Made by a program: the position numbers and the translations under genes. A stretch of 64,000 nt of DNA, from positions 1 through 64,000 of the forward strand of contig JAIXMP010000004.1 of NCBI GenBank assembly GCA_025677815.1, given 5' to 3'. Position 1 is the first letter of the stretch. Each line of letters begins with the position of its first letter. This stretch comes from Phascolomyces articulosus. Lineage: Eukaryota > Mucoromycota > Mucoromycetes > Mucorales > Lichtheimiaceae. Below are positions 24,012 through 36,800 of the stretch, piece after piece. The notes beneath the pieces are model-generated. The model saw only the letters and a list, made by a program, of their open reading frames with translations. It was not told where the DNA came from and made no database searches.

Positions 24012-27000
24012 ATGTCTACTGCGGCTACAGTACCGAACTCGGTGGCAAACATGGCTACGCCTTCGCCTACTCCAAATATTCAACCGTCACCTCAATTGCA
24101 GGCATCCAATCATAATGCTACTCCCAACAATACTCACCAGCACCACCAACGAAGAGAAGTAGCATGTGTGTTTGTCGTTGAAGGCACCGCAAGAATGCGT
24201 CCTCATTTAGAAACCATCATCCAAACTTATGTTGATCCGATCTTGAGGTATAAATTTCAAAAAGTCTACTATACACACAACCCACACACGTTCAAAATAA
24301 ACCAATCACGCACCAATGCACATTCTACGGGAGACATTGACACTATATCTATCTATTTATTCGTTATTTTATTTATTTATTGTTTGTTAGACAATTACGA
24401 TCACCTATAATTACAGAAGAAAACGAACGACATCAACAGACAAAAATAACAGTTAGTTTATTATTATGATTATTCTTGTCGCTGGACTTTTCTGGGAAAA
24501 GGAAAAAAAAAGGGGATCAAAAATAAGGGTCCAAAATCCATTGAAACGTCTTTTTTTTCTGACATCCTGATCCTTTTTCTATATAGCCAATGCTTAAATA
24601 TGGTTTGGTCGTTTTTGGAGATTATGAACCTGCGTCAATGGTCACAGTCGATAGGAAATACTTCACGGCAGATTTTGGATTGTTTCAAAATGTATTTAAG
24701 AGTATAGTGTGCACAGACGGTGGGATTGTTAAAAATGCCGCTGGTGAAGGTCTTGTTGCTGCTCTAGAAGTAAGATACAATTAATATATATATTTAGAAT
24801 GATAAGAGGATTGGGGAATCACGAGTAAATAAGAAAAGTTGCTTAGAAAAAGAGATCCGTGCATTTATTATTTATTGGTATATATAAACTAACCCTCTCT
24901 ATTTTTCATTTGCATATAAAATTTACCCCGTTTATACAAAAAAGTTATTTGACGAGTATAAGCAGGAAATTCAAGGGAGTGCTGCCGATCCGATGCTACA
25001 TTGCATATTAATTTCAAATAGTTTGCCCCACGAGATTGGCGCTCGTCATAATTTGATGGATAAATATGATAGTTTTTCATTAGATGCGATTGTACAAGAA
25101 ATGCGCAAGGTATATATATACATGTATTGGATTAAGGAAAGATAAAGAAACTGAAATAAGTTTATTAACATAATGTTTCGGAATGAAAAATCTAGAGTGA
25201 TATTCGCTTATCATTAATTACACCAAACAAAGGATTAAAGGAGTTTGATCGTATGGTGAATGAGGTAATGTTTACAAACAAAATGGAAATACGATAGAAT
25301 GGTGAATATAAATAACGTGTGTTGGTGTATATATACAGAGAGAGGGATCATCTATAATCTTTTTATATTATGTAACTAATTATTATTATTATTATAACAA
25401 AAAAAAAGGTCAATGAGAATAAAACAAAACTGCATACAGTAACGGAAACGAGTTTACCAAATTATATTGTTAAACTCGCTGGATTCAAGTTACCTGCCCC
25501 TGCACCTCCACCAGCACTTGTCGAAGAAAAGAAAGGTGTATCTTCAAAACGAGTATCTGAAGCTAATATCACATCACCTCAATCAGTATCATCGACCGAT
25601 TCGAATAAGAAACGAAAACGAGATAATGTACCTGGACAAATCAATCTTCCAAAAGCAACTGTGGATCCTGCAAAGTTTGCTCAAGTACATCAAAAGCATT
25701 TGAATGCTGTTACTGTACAACAACAGCAACAACAACCTATTAAACGGGAACCTAATACAAATATGCCTGCTAAGCAACAACCATCACCGCAGCCACCACC
25801 CAATGTTTCTATGGAGCAACAAGTACCTGCTACTATAGCACAGCAAAATATGATGGTACGACCTCCTACATCGGCTGCGAGTGTAACTTCTTCACCGTCA
25901 GTGACTGCAACTACACCACAACAAGTTCAACAAGCTATGCAGCAGCAGCAGCAGCAACAACAACAACAACAACAGCAACAACAACAACAACAGACACAGC
26001 TTCAACAGCAAAAAAGCATGTCTCAACAAAAAACCCCACAAATGCAAAATCAAAACGTACCTCAAAGACAACAGTTGCCACAGCAACTACAGCAAACTCC
26101 ACAACAACAGCCACAGCCGGGTATGCCACCACAACAACAAACACTTCAACAACAGCCACAACAGCCACAACAGCCACAGCAGCCATCACAAGGTCAACAG
26201 ACAATGCAACAACAACAGCAGCAGCAGCCACAACAGCCACAACAGCCACAACAAAAGCAACAATTATCCATTCCCATCCAAATACAACAGCTTCTTCAAC
26301 GACACAAAATGTTACTTTCTTTACCTCAACGAAATCAGCAACAACAGCAACAATTGCAAGCCTTGGAAATTGCTATCCAGCGAATGATGGAGGTGAGAAA
26401 CAACAATATGAATGCAAGTGCCTCTATGAGTGGTGCTCCAGCAATGGCCACTTCATCTCCTATGGCATTTAGTGCAGCAGTTGGTGGTGTACCAGTGAAT
26501 ATGCAAGTACGACCGACAGATGACAATCAAGCCATGACGATGGCACAACAATTACAAGGTGTGATGGCTCAACAACAGAGGAATATGAACATTCCAAATT
26601 CTGCTGGAGGTCAAATGACAGCTGCAATACAGCAACAGCAGCAAATGATATTGGCTCGGATGCAACAACAGCAACAGGCACAGCAGGCGCAGCAGCAACA
26701 ACAGCAACAACAGCAGCAGGCACAATCTCAACCACAGCAAGCTTCTCCTCAACAAGCAGGTATGCAGCAAGGTGCCACGCCTCAACAGATGATGCAAAAC
26801 CAACAAGGATTACAGGGTCAACAACAGCAACAACAATCGCCACAGGAAGTTCCCACCACGCCATTTTGGAAAGGGCAGATTGTATGGCATATTAAACCGC
26901 AAGATGGACCTTACCAAGAGTTTAGTTGTCATGTAGGTGCATTTGCTATTACACCACGTGGTAGAAATGTTGATATGGAACAATAGTAAGTATAGAAACA

Positions 27001-28262
27001 GTTGAATATCTTTTTTAATCGCCATTCCCTCACTTTTTTTTTTTTTTTTTTACGAAAGATACTAATGATTATTTTATCAATATAGTTATGCTGAAATTTG
27101 GCCACAGCGAATCATGATTGCTGGGCGATCACCTGTAGCGACCACACAACCTATATTATTACAACACACCCAAGAACACAAGATACCCTTTTGCCAATTC
27201 CGAGCAATAGAGACGAGTACTCAATCGGATATGCAAAATCTCAACCTACTTTCAAAAAATCTCGAACAAAAGAAATATGTAAGCTTTCAAGTTACTTGAG
27301 TTTTAATATGGCTTATAGTTATAGGTAGCATGCTGTTATTTTATTCACCAGTATAATAACATAGGTTGCAAAAGTTGTATTCAATCCAAATGCGAATGAA
27401 TCACAGCGAGGTGTTGTGTTAATGTATTCAGGAGGTAAATTAATCGGTTTTGTATTTGCCCGTTCAAATATACCTGATTTCGGACCTCCTGCAATGAACA
27501 TGTTACAACAGCAAGCACAACAACAAGCGCAGCAGCAGCCACAGGTACAGCAACAGCAAGGACAGCAGCAGCCACAGGGACAGCAGCAGCAGCTTCAGCA
27601 ACAGGCACAACAAGGTAAACCACCGGGTATGATGACAACGACTGGTGCCCAGGTTGGTAATATTCCTGCATCACTATTAGCGATGGCGAACAATCCAAAT
27701 TTTGCGAACAATCCACAGCTTATACATATGATAAGACAACAGCAGCTACAACTGCAACAACAAAAGCAGCAGCAGACACAACAACAACAACAACAGCAAC
27801 AACAACAACAACAGCAACAACAGCAACAATCCCAACAAAGTCAAGGACAGCAAATAATGAATGCTGCTGCTGCTATGGGAAGTCCTATTAACAATATGAA
27901 CGGTAAGTGGTAGAGCGGTATGGAAAAAATTCTTTCGAGTATAATGAATATATATTAATAACCAAACGGTTCTTTGTTCAGGAGTTCGACCAGGTCTTAC
28001 GCAACATAGCTTATTACTGTCTAATATTAACATCGGGAGTCCTGCAGGTGTTCCTAATGCGATAGGTGGAGGTGGTGGAAATAATGGTATGATGGGAATG
28101 CCGATGGGTGCAGGTAATGGTGCTGCTACAGGATTAAATAATCTGAGTAATCTTACACCACAACAAATACAAGATTTGCAGCAACGTCTTTTGCTTACAC
28201 GGCAAAGACAACAACAACAACAACAACAACAACAACAGCAACAACAACAACAACAACAATAG
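24012..28262 (+). CDS. MED25: Mediator complex subunit 25 with long polyglutamine tracts
   Basis: Links activators to RNA polymerase II. Exons 24012-24247, 24391-24451, 24587-24769, 24945-25109, 25196-25264, 25409-26985, 27086-27278, 27365-27902 and 27982-28262 join in phase to about 1100 residues. The von Willebrand A domain begins near residue 47 (VACVFVVEGTARMRPHLE) and includes YGLVVFGDYEP. About residues 340-720 are dominated by Gln, with runs over 15 long encoded by mixed CAA and CAG. The activator-interacting (ACID/PTOV) domain starts near residue 724 with FWKGQIVWHIKP and ends with GKLIGFVFA. A second Gln-rich region and a glycine-rich stretch follow, and the protein ends in polyglutamine. 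Repeat lengths are probably variable between strains. Confidence 0.93.
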
Positions 28263-28599
28263 CTGTAAGAATGATGACATCCATTTGTTATATATACTTA
28301 ATAAAAGTAGTTTTCGTTATTGATACTATCATATAAGTCATATATATATATATATATATATATTGAATAAATGTGTGTGGGAATTTAAAGATGATTATTT
28401 TTTTAACAAGAAAAATAAGAATTAAAAAATAAAATTACAGAACAAAAGAAAGGAGAAAGAAAAATTATAAAGAAGAGTAAAAACGTAAGTGGACATCCTG
28501 GTTGGCATAAAAGGTTCATCGTGAAAGATAGATTTCCAATGGAAATCAGTGACCCCAGGAGGAAGGAGGGCTTTTTGCTTAGATCAAATACAGGAGTGG
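28263..28599. other. 3' flank of MED25
   Basis: AT-rich sequence with a (TA)n run near 28340-28362. No coding sequence seen. It adjoins the retrotransposon relic. Confidence 0.5.
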
Positions 28600-29990
28600 A
28601 TGCTTCAAAGGTTCGGCATTAAAAAGTTCCCTAAACCAGTTGCCAAACTTGGAATCGTTTGGGGTGATATACTTGAAAATGATCTGGTGTATCGATTGAA
28701 GAGGGGCATAGGCGATATATAGGTGTCAGAATAGAGGTAAGGTATAAATCAAAAAGACGCTCGCTGGTAGGTAAAGTGTTATGTAGTGAGCAGAGCCAAA
28801 TATTTCTGGCACCGTGGTTCATACATCAAGATCAAAGATTACTCCATGCTTTGGTTGATACGTTGTTGATGTCTTTGGGTACGATGTTGCATAAAATCCG
28901 GAACTCTTTCGTAGTTCATTTATTGGGTAGTTGTTGGATGAGAATAGAAAATGGATCAACTGAAATAGCGTTTAAATGTTCAGAATGGACTACTCCTTCG
29001 GTCGTAGTAGGTGGAAAGGCGAACGAGCGAAACCCCCAAGTGGGTAGATTTTACCTGTCCCAAAAAAAATTGTTCGTTATTCGGGGACGAAAGATACCAT
29101 CCTGTTGAGTCCGCTGAATATGATCCAGGAGATGGTCGAATACAAAATGATCCGACACTTGAAGAGAACAAAAGCCTGAACGCCGTATATTTTCATATCC
29201 TGGCGTTGTGTTTCAAGTGATATTCAAAGGTACGTGGATGATGATAGCAGCTGAGAATGAGGACGACATCCAATTGATAGGTAATGAATCCATGGCCCTG
29301 TTTAATAAAAAGATGACAGAAAAAATGTCCCTTTGATTCCAGCCACGCAAACTCGGGAAGGCTAATGGAAATCTGTGATCAATACAACTCTTGGGGAAAA
29401 ATGGTAAATGATGAGCAGTGCATAATGAAACGTGAGACCATTCTTCTGGATGTTGTGTAAAAAGGGGTTCGATCCTTTGTAACTTTAATGCTTGTTGTTA
29501 TGTCGATGTATACAAAAGACCAACCCCACCATAATGACGAGGGACGCAGGATTTAATGTTGCTAACCCGAGGGAACATGTGTATTTAAAAAGATACCACA
29601 GGTTGTCTTGTGCTTTTTAAAGGATAATGAGGGTACTGTACCCATCATATATTAGACGTGCCAAAGGCGAGATGAGGTGAGGCTGTTGAGAATAGCAGCA
29701 CAACCTGGTATTGATAATCGTTGTTGTGAATGGATGGCATAAGCATTTTGGAGCGAAGAAAGCAAGTTATCTAAAAATATATCAAGTTGTTTCTTAGTTT
29801 GTATCAAAGCGCAACCGAGATATATTAAGGAATGAATTTCATTACCCAAGTGACAGGGAGGAAAACCTGCCTTCCGACCAAGTGGTTGGACCCATGCGAG
29901 CTGTTCCTTCTCAAATAAAGAAATGGATTGTGTTTTGTGGTGATTCAGCTGCGCGTTTGATGCTTGTCCATCAGTAACAAAGAAAATTTC
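28600..29990 (-). mobile_element. Decayed LINE (non-LTR retrotransposon) 3' fragment
   Basis: Minus-strand reading from 29990 to 28600 gives pieces of a LINE reverse-transcriptase polyprotein. About 29985-29652 translates an open stretch with NAQLNHHKTQSISLF and then YLGCALIQTKKQLD, ending SSRLWHV. These fit the AS-AKLN-x2-KT and YLG motifs after the catalytic YADD in LINE-type RTs. After several frame breaks, 28822-28631 gives IWLCSLHNTLPTSERL and a CPSS-x-DTPDHF segment. This resembles the zf-RVT region (IW-LLHNKLPT, CP-C, H). The YADD core and the 5' half are not present in the window. Base composition is visibly less AT-rich than the flanks. Confidence 0.75.
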
Positions 29991-31115
29991 AAGTTTACTC
30001 CTACCACACTATTTTTATAGATAGAAACTCAGTCTTACTACATATCATATTTATTATATACTTACTGTTGTATTGTACTTCTCTATTTAAATAAGAAATA
30101 TTATACGAAGAGAAATATGCAAAATTAAACAAATCCACTGCTGAGTATATTGAATGAATTGCCAGATAAATAGAATTTATACTTAACGCTCTCTATGAAA
30201 ACAATAAAGTGATCCAATCTTTTTACCCTGGATGGAAAGAACAAAGGAAAATTGGAAACTTTTTATTTGGGTTTAATTATGTCAATCCGCAATAAATCAA
30301 CAAGTAAAAAATATGAATTGAATAGCTATCCAAAAGGTGGAAAAGATATAATGTTTTTATTATGATTATGTGAAATGTATTATAAAAAAGAAAACTAGCT
30401 ATTTTCTACAATAGCTACTTCCTTTTTATACTATCTACTACGGAATATGTTATGTCAATTCTGATATTTCATTTTTCGTATATGATCGATGGAAAGTCAT
30501 CTATCCCATATCATTTATCATTTATTCACTTGTGATATATGATTTCTCTCTTCTCATAGTTGAACCAACCATATATCAGGATTTTGCTCGCTTTTTATTT
30601 GACTTCCGTCGAATTGAGATTATTGTGTTCTTTGCTACCCAAATGGTACTGAATTTATTGATAAATATGAAATGATAACAACAACAGCAACAACAACATA
30701 CTTATCTATATATATATAATAAATGAAAAAAATAGGAGAAGTAAAAGAAATTGAATATAGTAATAAATAATGAAAAGAGAAAAAAGAAAAAGAGATGGTT
30801 ATAAAAAGTTATTTCTATTTAAAATCGGATTATAACATCTCATTTTTTTTTCTAATTTGATGGGCGTAAGTTTTATTTTCTTTCTTCTATACACCATCAT
30901 TTTTATGCTACTGCACAGAATTTAAGAGCTTGGCAAAACCTAGCCTGTAATCACTACTTACCCCATTATATCAGGATACGATGAAAGTATTTTTTTTATC
31001 AGCGTATATAAAAAGCAACATTTTTTTTATATATTCGTTCTATTTTTTATTCTTTATATATTTAAAAAAGGTTACCGTTACCATCACCTATAAAATAAAA
31101 AAAGCTACTACCATT
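29991..31115. other. Gene-free AT-rich stretch
   Basis: Between the LINE relic and the secreted-protein gene. Low-complexity A/T sequence; no coding sequence or RNA gene recognised. The last 200 bp must hold the promoter of the secreted-protein gene. Confidence 0.55.
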
Positions 31116-31310
31116 ATGGTTTGCGCATTAATATTTATAGTTATGGCACTTGTTATTATTTTACCTCACTACGTTTATGCGTACTGTTTTTACAACAAAA
31201 TGAGCGATAGTACTGAAGTAACTGTACTTCAGAAAATGGGGATAACATTATTTGAATATGTACAGTAAGTTATCCTCAGTGAGTTAATTGCTTACATCGT
31301 TTATCTTTGT

Positions 31311-31341
<31 letters not shown>

Positions 31342-31798
31342 CAACATATTCATTCTTTATCATTGTTATTACTTGATATATTATAGCCATCCTTTTAACC
31401 ATAATAATATGCCTCCTGGTTCCAAAGAATGCTACCCTTACACCTCTGAGCATTGCAGTTATGAACCGAATCCAGATAACAAATGTGGATTTGATGTAGG
31501 TCAAAAAGAAGTCTAATCTTTGTCTATATATTGTATCTATTATCAATATATACATATTATCTGTACCTTTTTTTTTTTTTTTTGATAATTGATATAATAT
31601 ATTAACATGATAATATTTTATATAAAATTCTATTTACAGATAACATACAGAAAAGGACACAATGGGGAAGTTGGGTTCCAAAAATTTAAAGATGTCTCTG
31701 CACCTTGTGGTGGATACATCATAGCTACTGGAACGTTTGATAGCTTTTCATACCAAGTTTACGCTGCCAACCATATTCAAATAGGTGGCGGCCCGTAA
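31116..31798 (+). CDS. Small putative secreted cysteine-containing protein, 138 residues
   Basis: Exons 31116-31264, 31387-31495 and 31640-31798 join in phase. The start at 31116 is chosen because it gives a typical signal peptide: a hydrophobic stretch of about 17 residues ending near VYAYC. An in-frame ATG at 30981 would add an unlikely long hydrophobic run. The mature protein has several cysteines, with C-x-P-Y-x4-HC (KECYPYTSEHC) in the middle and SAPCGGYIIATGTFDSF in the C-terminal part, which looks beta-rich. From memory, similar short secreted proteins are common in mucoralean fungi and have no known function; I cannot verify that here. Alternatives are a cell-wall or effector-like protein. 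Confidence 0.7.
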
Positions 31799-32409
31799 TC
31801 CTCTGGAATTACCATTTCAAAGAAGAATATTAGTGTTACTACGGCTATTCATTATTTATTACAAGTTGTTTTTGAACTATACAGCGAATATTAATTATTA
31901 ATCGACATGATAAAAAAACCCAGTTAGATCTATTACTTTTTTCCCTATATTGTTTATTATCATTAAACCTTCACCTTTATTTTATCAGTGCAAAATTTTT
32001 TAAAATGATTATTACTAGAAAACATATAATTACTGACAGATAAAAATAGCTGACAAAAAGCTATTTTGTTTGATATGGCAGTTCTTTACGTGTATTATTA
32101 TATATGATAAATTTCATTTAGTGAATTTGGTAACTTTCTAAGACTTATACGTCAATTTTCTGTGTGATTGCTTTGATTTACACCATCATATTGATGTTTG
32201 GTACTATATGGATCATACGCTTCATAAAATAGCTAAATGTTTTTCCGTGGATATATCAAGTAAAGTAGTATCTTTAAGCACTCCTAGTTCTTCGTTATTA
32301 TAAAAATGATAAATCAATGTATTGCTAGCTATCTCTTCACCAAAATAAAACTAGCATTCAATTATATTCTTATTCTTTATTTTTATTATGACATATATAT
32401 ATTTCCTTT
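31799..32409. other. Convergent 3' region
   Basis: AT-rich interval between the secreted-protein gene (plus) and PPIH (minus), which are convergent. Contains only the two 3' flanks as far as can be seen. Confidence 0.5.
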
Positions 32410-33402
32410 TCACATTTGCCCGCATTCTATATCAACAAAAAAAATATCAGCTTAGTATGGATGTTTCCTGAAAGTTTCAGTTATTTAATTGCCATTTTCT
32501 TACCTGTGATTTTGACTGGAAGTTTAGGACGATTGTTTTGGCCCGTTGACACATTTTCTACATAATATGATTGACATATTAATTCATTTTGTTCTCTTGG
32601 TTATCCGTCTTTTTTCGCACGCGTGCACAAGAAGATGTTCTCTCTTTCCTTACCAATTTTTCTTAATGTCAATAAACCATCTACTAAATGTCCAAATACA
32701 ACGTGTTTACCGTCAAGAAACTCGCAGTTATCGCATGTAATAAAAAATTGACATCCATTCGTATTAGGGCCTGAATTAGCCATTGAGAGTAAACCAGCTT
32801 GTGTATGTTTTACAGTGAAATTCTCGTCTTCAAACTTTTCACCATAGATGCTCATAGATCCTGTACCATCACCTTTCAAAAAATCACCACCTTGAACCAT
32901 AAAATCCTTGATAACTCTATTGAATATATATATATATATATGTCAGATATCTTACATATACTAAATACTATATTGTGTAGGTATTTTATAATCATTATAT
33001 ATCGCATAGTCGTTTTTTTACCTGTGGAATAAGCAGTTCTTGAAACCTTGTGGTACACCGTTGCGCCTATTAGGAAGAAATAAAAGAACCCGTTTAAGAC
33101 CATACATTCGTCAATACTTGTTTAAGTCCTTCACCAAATAGAATGCCATTATTTACTTACTTGTGTTCACCAGTACATAGTTGTCTAGTTGCAATTCAGA
33201 AGAATAAAATAAACGTAACGCGTTAATCTTGTTGATCAAGCAAAACAATTAGTAGATCAAACCAGTAAAAAGATGCATACCTAAAGTTTTCTGCAGTTTT
33301 TGGTACAATATCGCTATAAAGTTCCATTTTCATTCTACCGACAGGAACATCACCAATGGAAATATCAAAAAATACAACAGGTCTTTCTTCTTTTCCTTCC
33401 AT
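32410..33402 (-). CDS. PPIH: Cyclophilin H, U4/U6.U5 snRNP-associated peptidyl-prolyl isomerase
   Basis: Six exons on the minus strand: 33402-33281, 33184-33161, 33066-33022, 32916-32654, 32557-32504 and 32426-32410, giving 174 residues (human PPIH is 177). The sequence follows human cyclophilin H closely: [74 protein letters not shown] and the end ITECGQM. The catalytic-site residues of cyclophilins ([22 protein letters not shown]) are present. The alternative is a cytosolic CPR1-type cyclophilin, but the GVPQGFK insert and the short N-terminus favour the snRNP form. Its human counterpart binds the 60K (PRPF4) protein of the tri-snRNP. One internal exon is 24 nt and the last is 17 nt. Confidence 0.92.
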
Positions 33403-33825
33403 GTTTATAAATGAATATGTGCGTTAAAATGCTCGACCAAAAAAAAAAAAATAGAGAGAAATTAAGCTCAATTTATAAAAGGGCTGAACGTCAATTTTTG
33501 CTGCAAAGCAAAAATGCAATTTTGTGTAATAAGAGATTATTATTATTAATAATATTATGTGTTTTTTAACACCTTTGTTTTCAACGTTTATATATATATA
33601 TATATAATGGGAGAGGGAGATGGTAAGTTATGCGTATGCGTATATGTGGTATTTTTTTTTGAGGTGTGAGGAGGAAAAAAGGAGGAAAAATAATAATAGA
33701 TAGATTGAAAGAGTAGGAGAGAGAGGTGTTACGTAAAAATATGAAATATAAAAAAATAATAAACAAATTTCGATTAATATATAAAAAAAGAAAGTAATTA
33801 AAAAATGGGTAGTAAATATGTAGAC
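33403..33825. promoter_or_regulatory. Region upstream of PPIH and downstream of IRA
   Basis: Holds the PPIH promoter (minus strand, A-rich run at 33439-33451) and the 3' flank of the RasGAP gene. A (TA)n run lies at about 33590-33606. No coding sequence seen. Confidence 0.45.
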
Positions 33826-36800
33826 TTATTCTGTAATTCTTTCCAATAATTTGCTAGCAAGTTGAGCACTCATAGCAACATTAGATTTAGCAGCACCAAA
33901 AGTAGGATCACCTAAAGCAGAGAAACCAAGTTCATCCAAATATGCTTTTTGACTTCGTCGATTTAAAGAATAATTGAATGCTGGTTCAGAACAAGCTGTC
34001 ATCAAAATGTTCTTCACTGCATCGATGACAGCATAGTTTTGTCCACTAACAACAATTTGATTCATCTTTGGAAGCAAACTCTCGTATCTAAAAATAAAAA
34101 AAGCGATGCATCATTGTTCAGTATCGAATTATTCCTATTTGTAAAAATGAAAAGGAAATATGAATAACACTTACACCAAAGCAAAGACTTCTGGGATCGA
34201 TACTGCAGCTTCAGCCAAGAAACTATACAAGAACAAACGTTCTGATTCATTTTCTGCAGAATTGAGCAACGTTACCAGTAATGACACAAGTAATAATGCC
34301 GTTGTATTATCGGGTATCTCTAATGTATCAAAGATACGAACATAGGCTGATCCAAATTCTAAACCATCCAAATCCACATCATTGATACCAGCCAAACGTA
34401 ATAGTTCGCGTAAAGCATTATTCTTCGCCGCCAATGGTAGCAATCCAGCAAGATAGCCCAATGTTCGAGACTCCACCACATTTTGTTCCAAGGATCGTTT
34501 ACAATCAATTTCCAAAAAGGTTGTAAGGCATTGGAAGACAACATCTTTGGGATTACTATGCTTGATACCCTTGAGTAAAATACCTGCGACAGCAAATGAA
34601 AAGTGCGTATCAAAGCTGACACCAGAGGCAATATCTAATTCTTTAGCTACTTCACCAAGGGGTGCGCGTGCTTCCATCAATACATCCACGACAGGTTTAT
34701 TAGCAAACAATTTATGTGCGTCCAATGCACGAAGTACTGATTGTAAAAATTCTACTGCGGGGGAAAACGTGGATGGATGGCTCATTTGTACAAGTGCAAT
34801 AGCAAGCCAGAATAATGGTTGCAAGTATCGTGAATCTGCCGGCAGATTATCAATCACATTGCTTAAACACATCATGATGCTTACAATCAAGCTTGAGTCG
34901 GTTTCGTTGAAAATGGCAAGGGCACCTCGAAGAGCAACAAGGATTTGGTATATCAGATCATCATCGACTTCGTCCTGGGCTAAACAACCGAGAACAACAA
35001 ATGATCGAGGTTGGATGGCAGGATTGAACTGGAAGGCCGTGCTTGTCACTAGACCCATCCACCGAGCTCGCCACATATTAGCAACATCTAGTTATTAAAA
35101 TGGAGAGTACAAATTAGTAAAAAAAAAATCAGATAGACTGCACACTCATAAAAATTTCTCGTCTTCTATAATAATAAAGCCACTTACCAATTGAAGGTGC
35201 ACCAATACTTAAAGCATCCAACAGGAGTCGAATAATACTTTCCAAAGAAGATAAATTGACCGTCTCTGAAACATCTGTCATTGTTTCATGTGTAATGGTA
35301 AAAGCGTTGGCATGCGGTTTGGTCAATCCGAAATAGACACGGTTTTTGCTATCACACACATCGTTCAAGACAAAGTGGAGCTTCTTGATATTTTCCTCTG
35401 ACTGAGGCATGCCAGTACATAAAGTGTGAATAATGTTGACAACCAATTCGTGTACTGAAGCTCGGATAAGCGTAGGTCCAGTACCAACGAGCAATGATAC
35501 AATATGGAATATTTCTGGGAGGTATGGCTTGCCTGGTCCAACGTTATTGAACGAAAGCATAAGAACAAATCGTAAAAGAACAGCAATTTCGACCCATGCA
35601 GGATGTTCTGTTAAACTTCGACAAGGTCTCAGGGATGTTCGTTGTATCACACGTCGCATGCGACTAATCACTTTGCCACGGACTGATATACTTGACATTG
35701 TCACAATGGTATCTGCCATAGCTTCGGCTTGTGGTGACCCAATACCATTTTCGACCGAATATTGAACAAATGCGTCTATAATCAAATTGACCATATCATC
35801 CACGCGTGATAATGTTCGCCAGATCTTGGCCTGTACATGTTTATACATCTATTAAGGAATAAACGTCAAAGATGGAAAGGAATTAATTTGTTTAGTTAAA
35901 GTGTGATCATTGTATAATATCGTGGTGGAGGAATAAAATAACAACTTACATCTGTGCGAGTAACTGTGAGTTCAATTAATAATCTAAGTACATCTTTGGT
36001 CTTTGTTAAACTCTTGTTATGATCGTCAGGAATATTTCGACTATAAATGGCCAAATTTCGAAGCCATGGTGCCATATAATCAAGGCATAATTGTCGCATA
36101 GGTTCATTGGACTTGTTGAAACCAACCAAACATTCGTTCAAGAATTCAAGGGTCAAGTGTTGTTCGGTCGAAGCTAGACTTTCACTGATGCTCACAATAA
36201 AGTCAGTGCTATTGGAAGGTATACAAAGATCTGATAAATTGTAAAATTTGTCATTAGCTTCCCAAAATTTTTCTCTCTTTTTCGTCCTCCTTTAGTAAAA
36301 CCATAGTTATTGGTGAGTTTTTTTTTCAGTATATATACCTCTGGCGTTCAACAATTGATTTCCTACGTCGAAACGGAACGTCAAGCTAAGAGCATACAAT
36401 AAATTATAAGCAGCAAGACGTAATCCAGGATCATCACTACCAATATTCAACAAGGACATGTTCAACAATCGACCAGGTACGTCATTGGGTCGAATAGCAC
36501 GTTCGTTCATATTTCCAGGTTTGGATGATTCATAACGATGCTTGTTGTATCGCAAAAGCTATTATAAATAACAAGCAAAAAAGTGATAAGTAAAACTTGG
36601 GATTTCAATGTTATAAATAGAAAGGACAATAAATAAAACTTACAGCCAAGATAGCATCACGTTTGGCAGCAGAAAGTACCACAGATGTTTTTCCTCGATC
36701 CACTTTGAGCATAAGATCACCACCATTCTCATGCTTGGAATTTGGAAGTGCAGTCATGTCTTCAATCTCGGAAATATGGTACACATCGTTATAAACGGTA

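Noticed and set aside
25935..26864. Long minus-strand open frames opposite the MED25 polyglutamine region
   Set aside because: They translate to Leu/Val/Ala repeats, the antisense of CAA/CAG repeats, and have no independent coding character.
28776..29220. Plus-strand open frames of 60-110 codons in the 28.8-29.2 kb region
   Set aside because: They oppose the minus-strand LINE pieces, which carry the recognisable motifs.
29455..29480. GGTTCGATCC, similar to a tRNA B box
   Set aside because: One base short of the consensus, with no A box or cloverleaf around it, and inside the LINE relic.
35848..35950. Possible U12-type intron in IRA (TTCCTTAAT near the 3' end)
   Set aside because: The donor is GTAAGT, a normal U2 site, so the branch-like motif is not enough.
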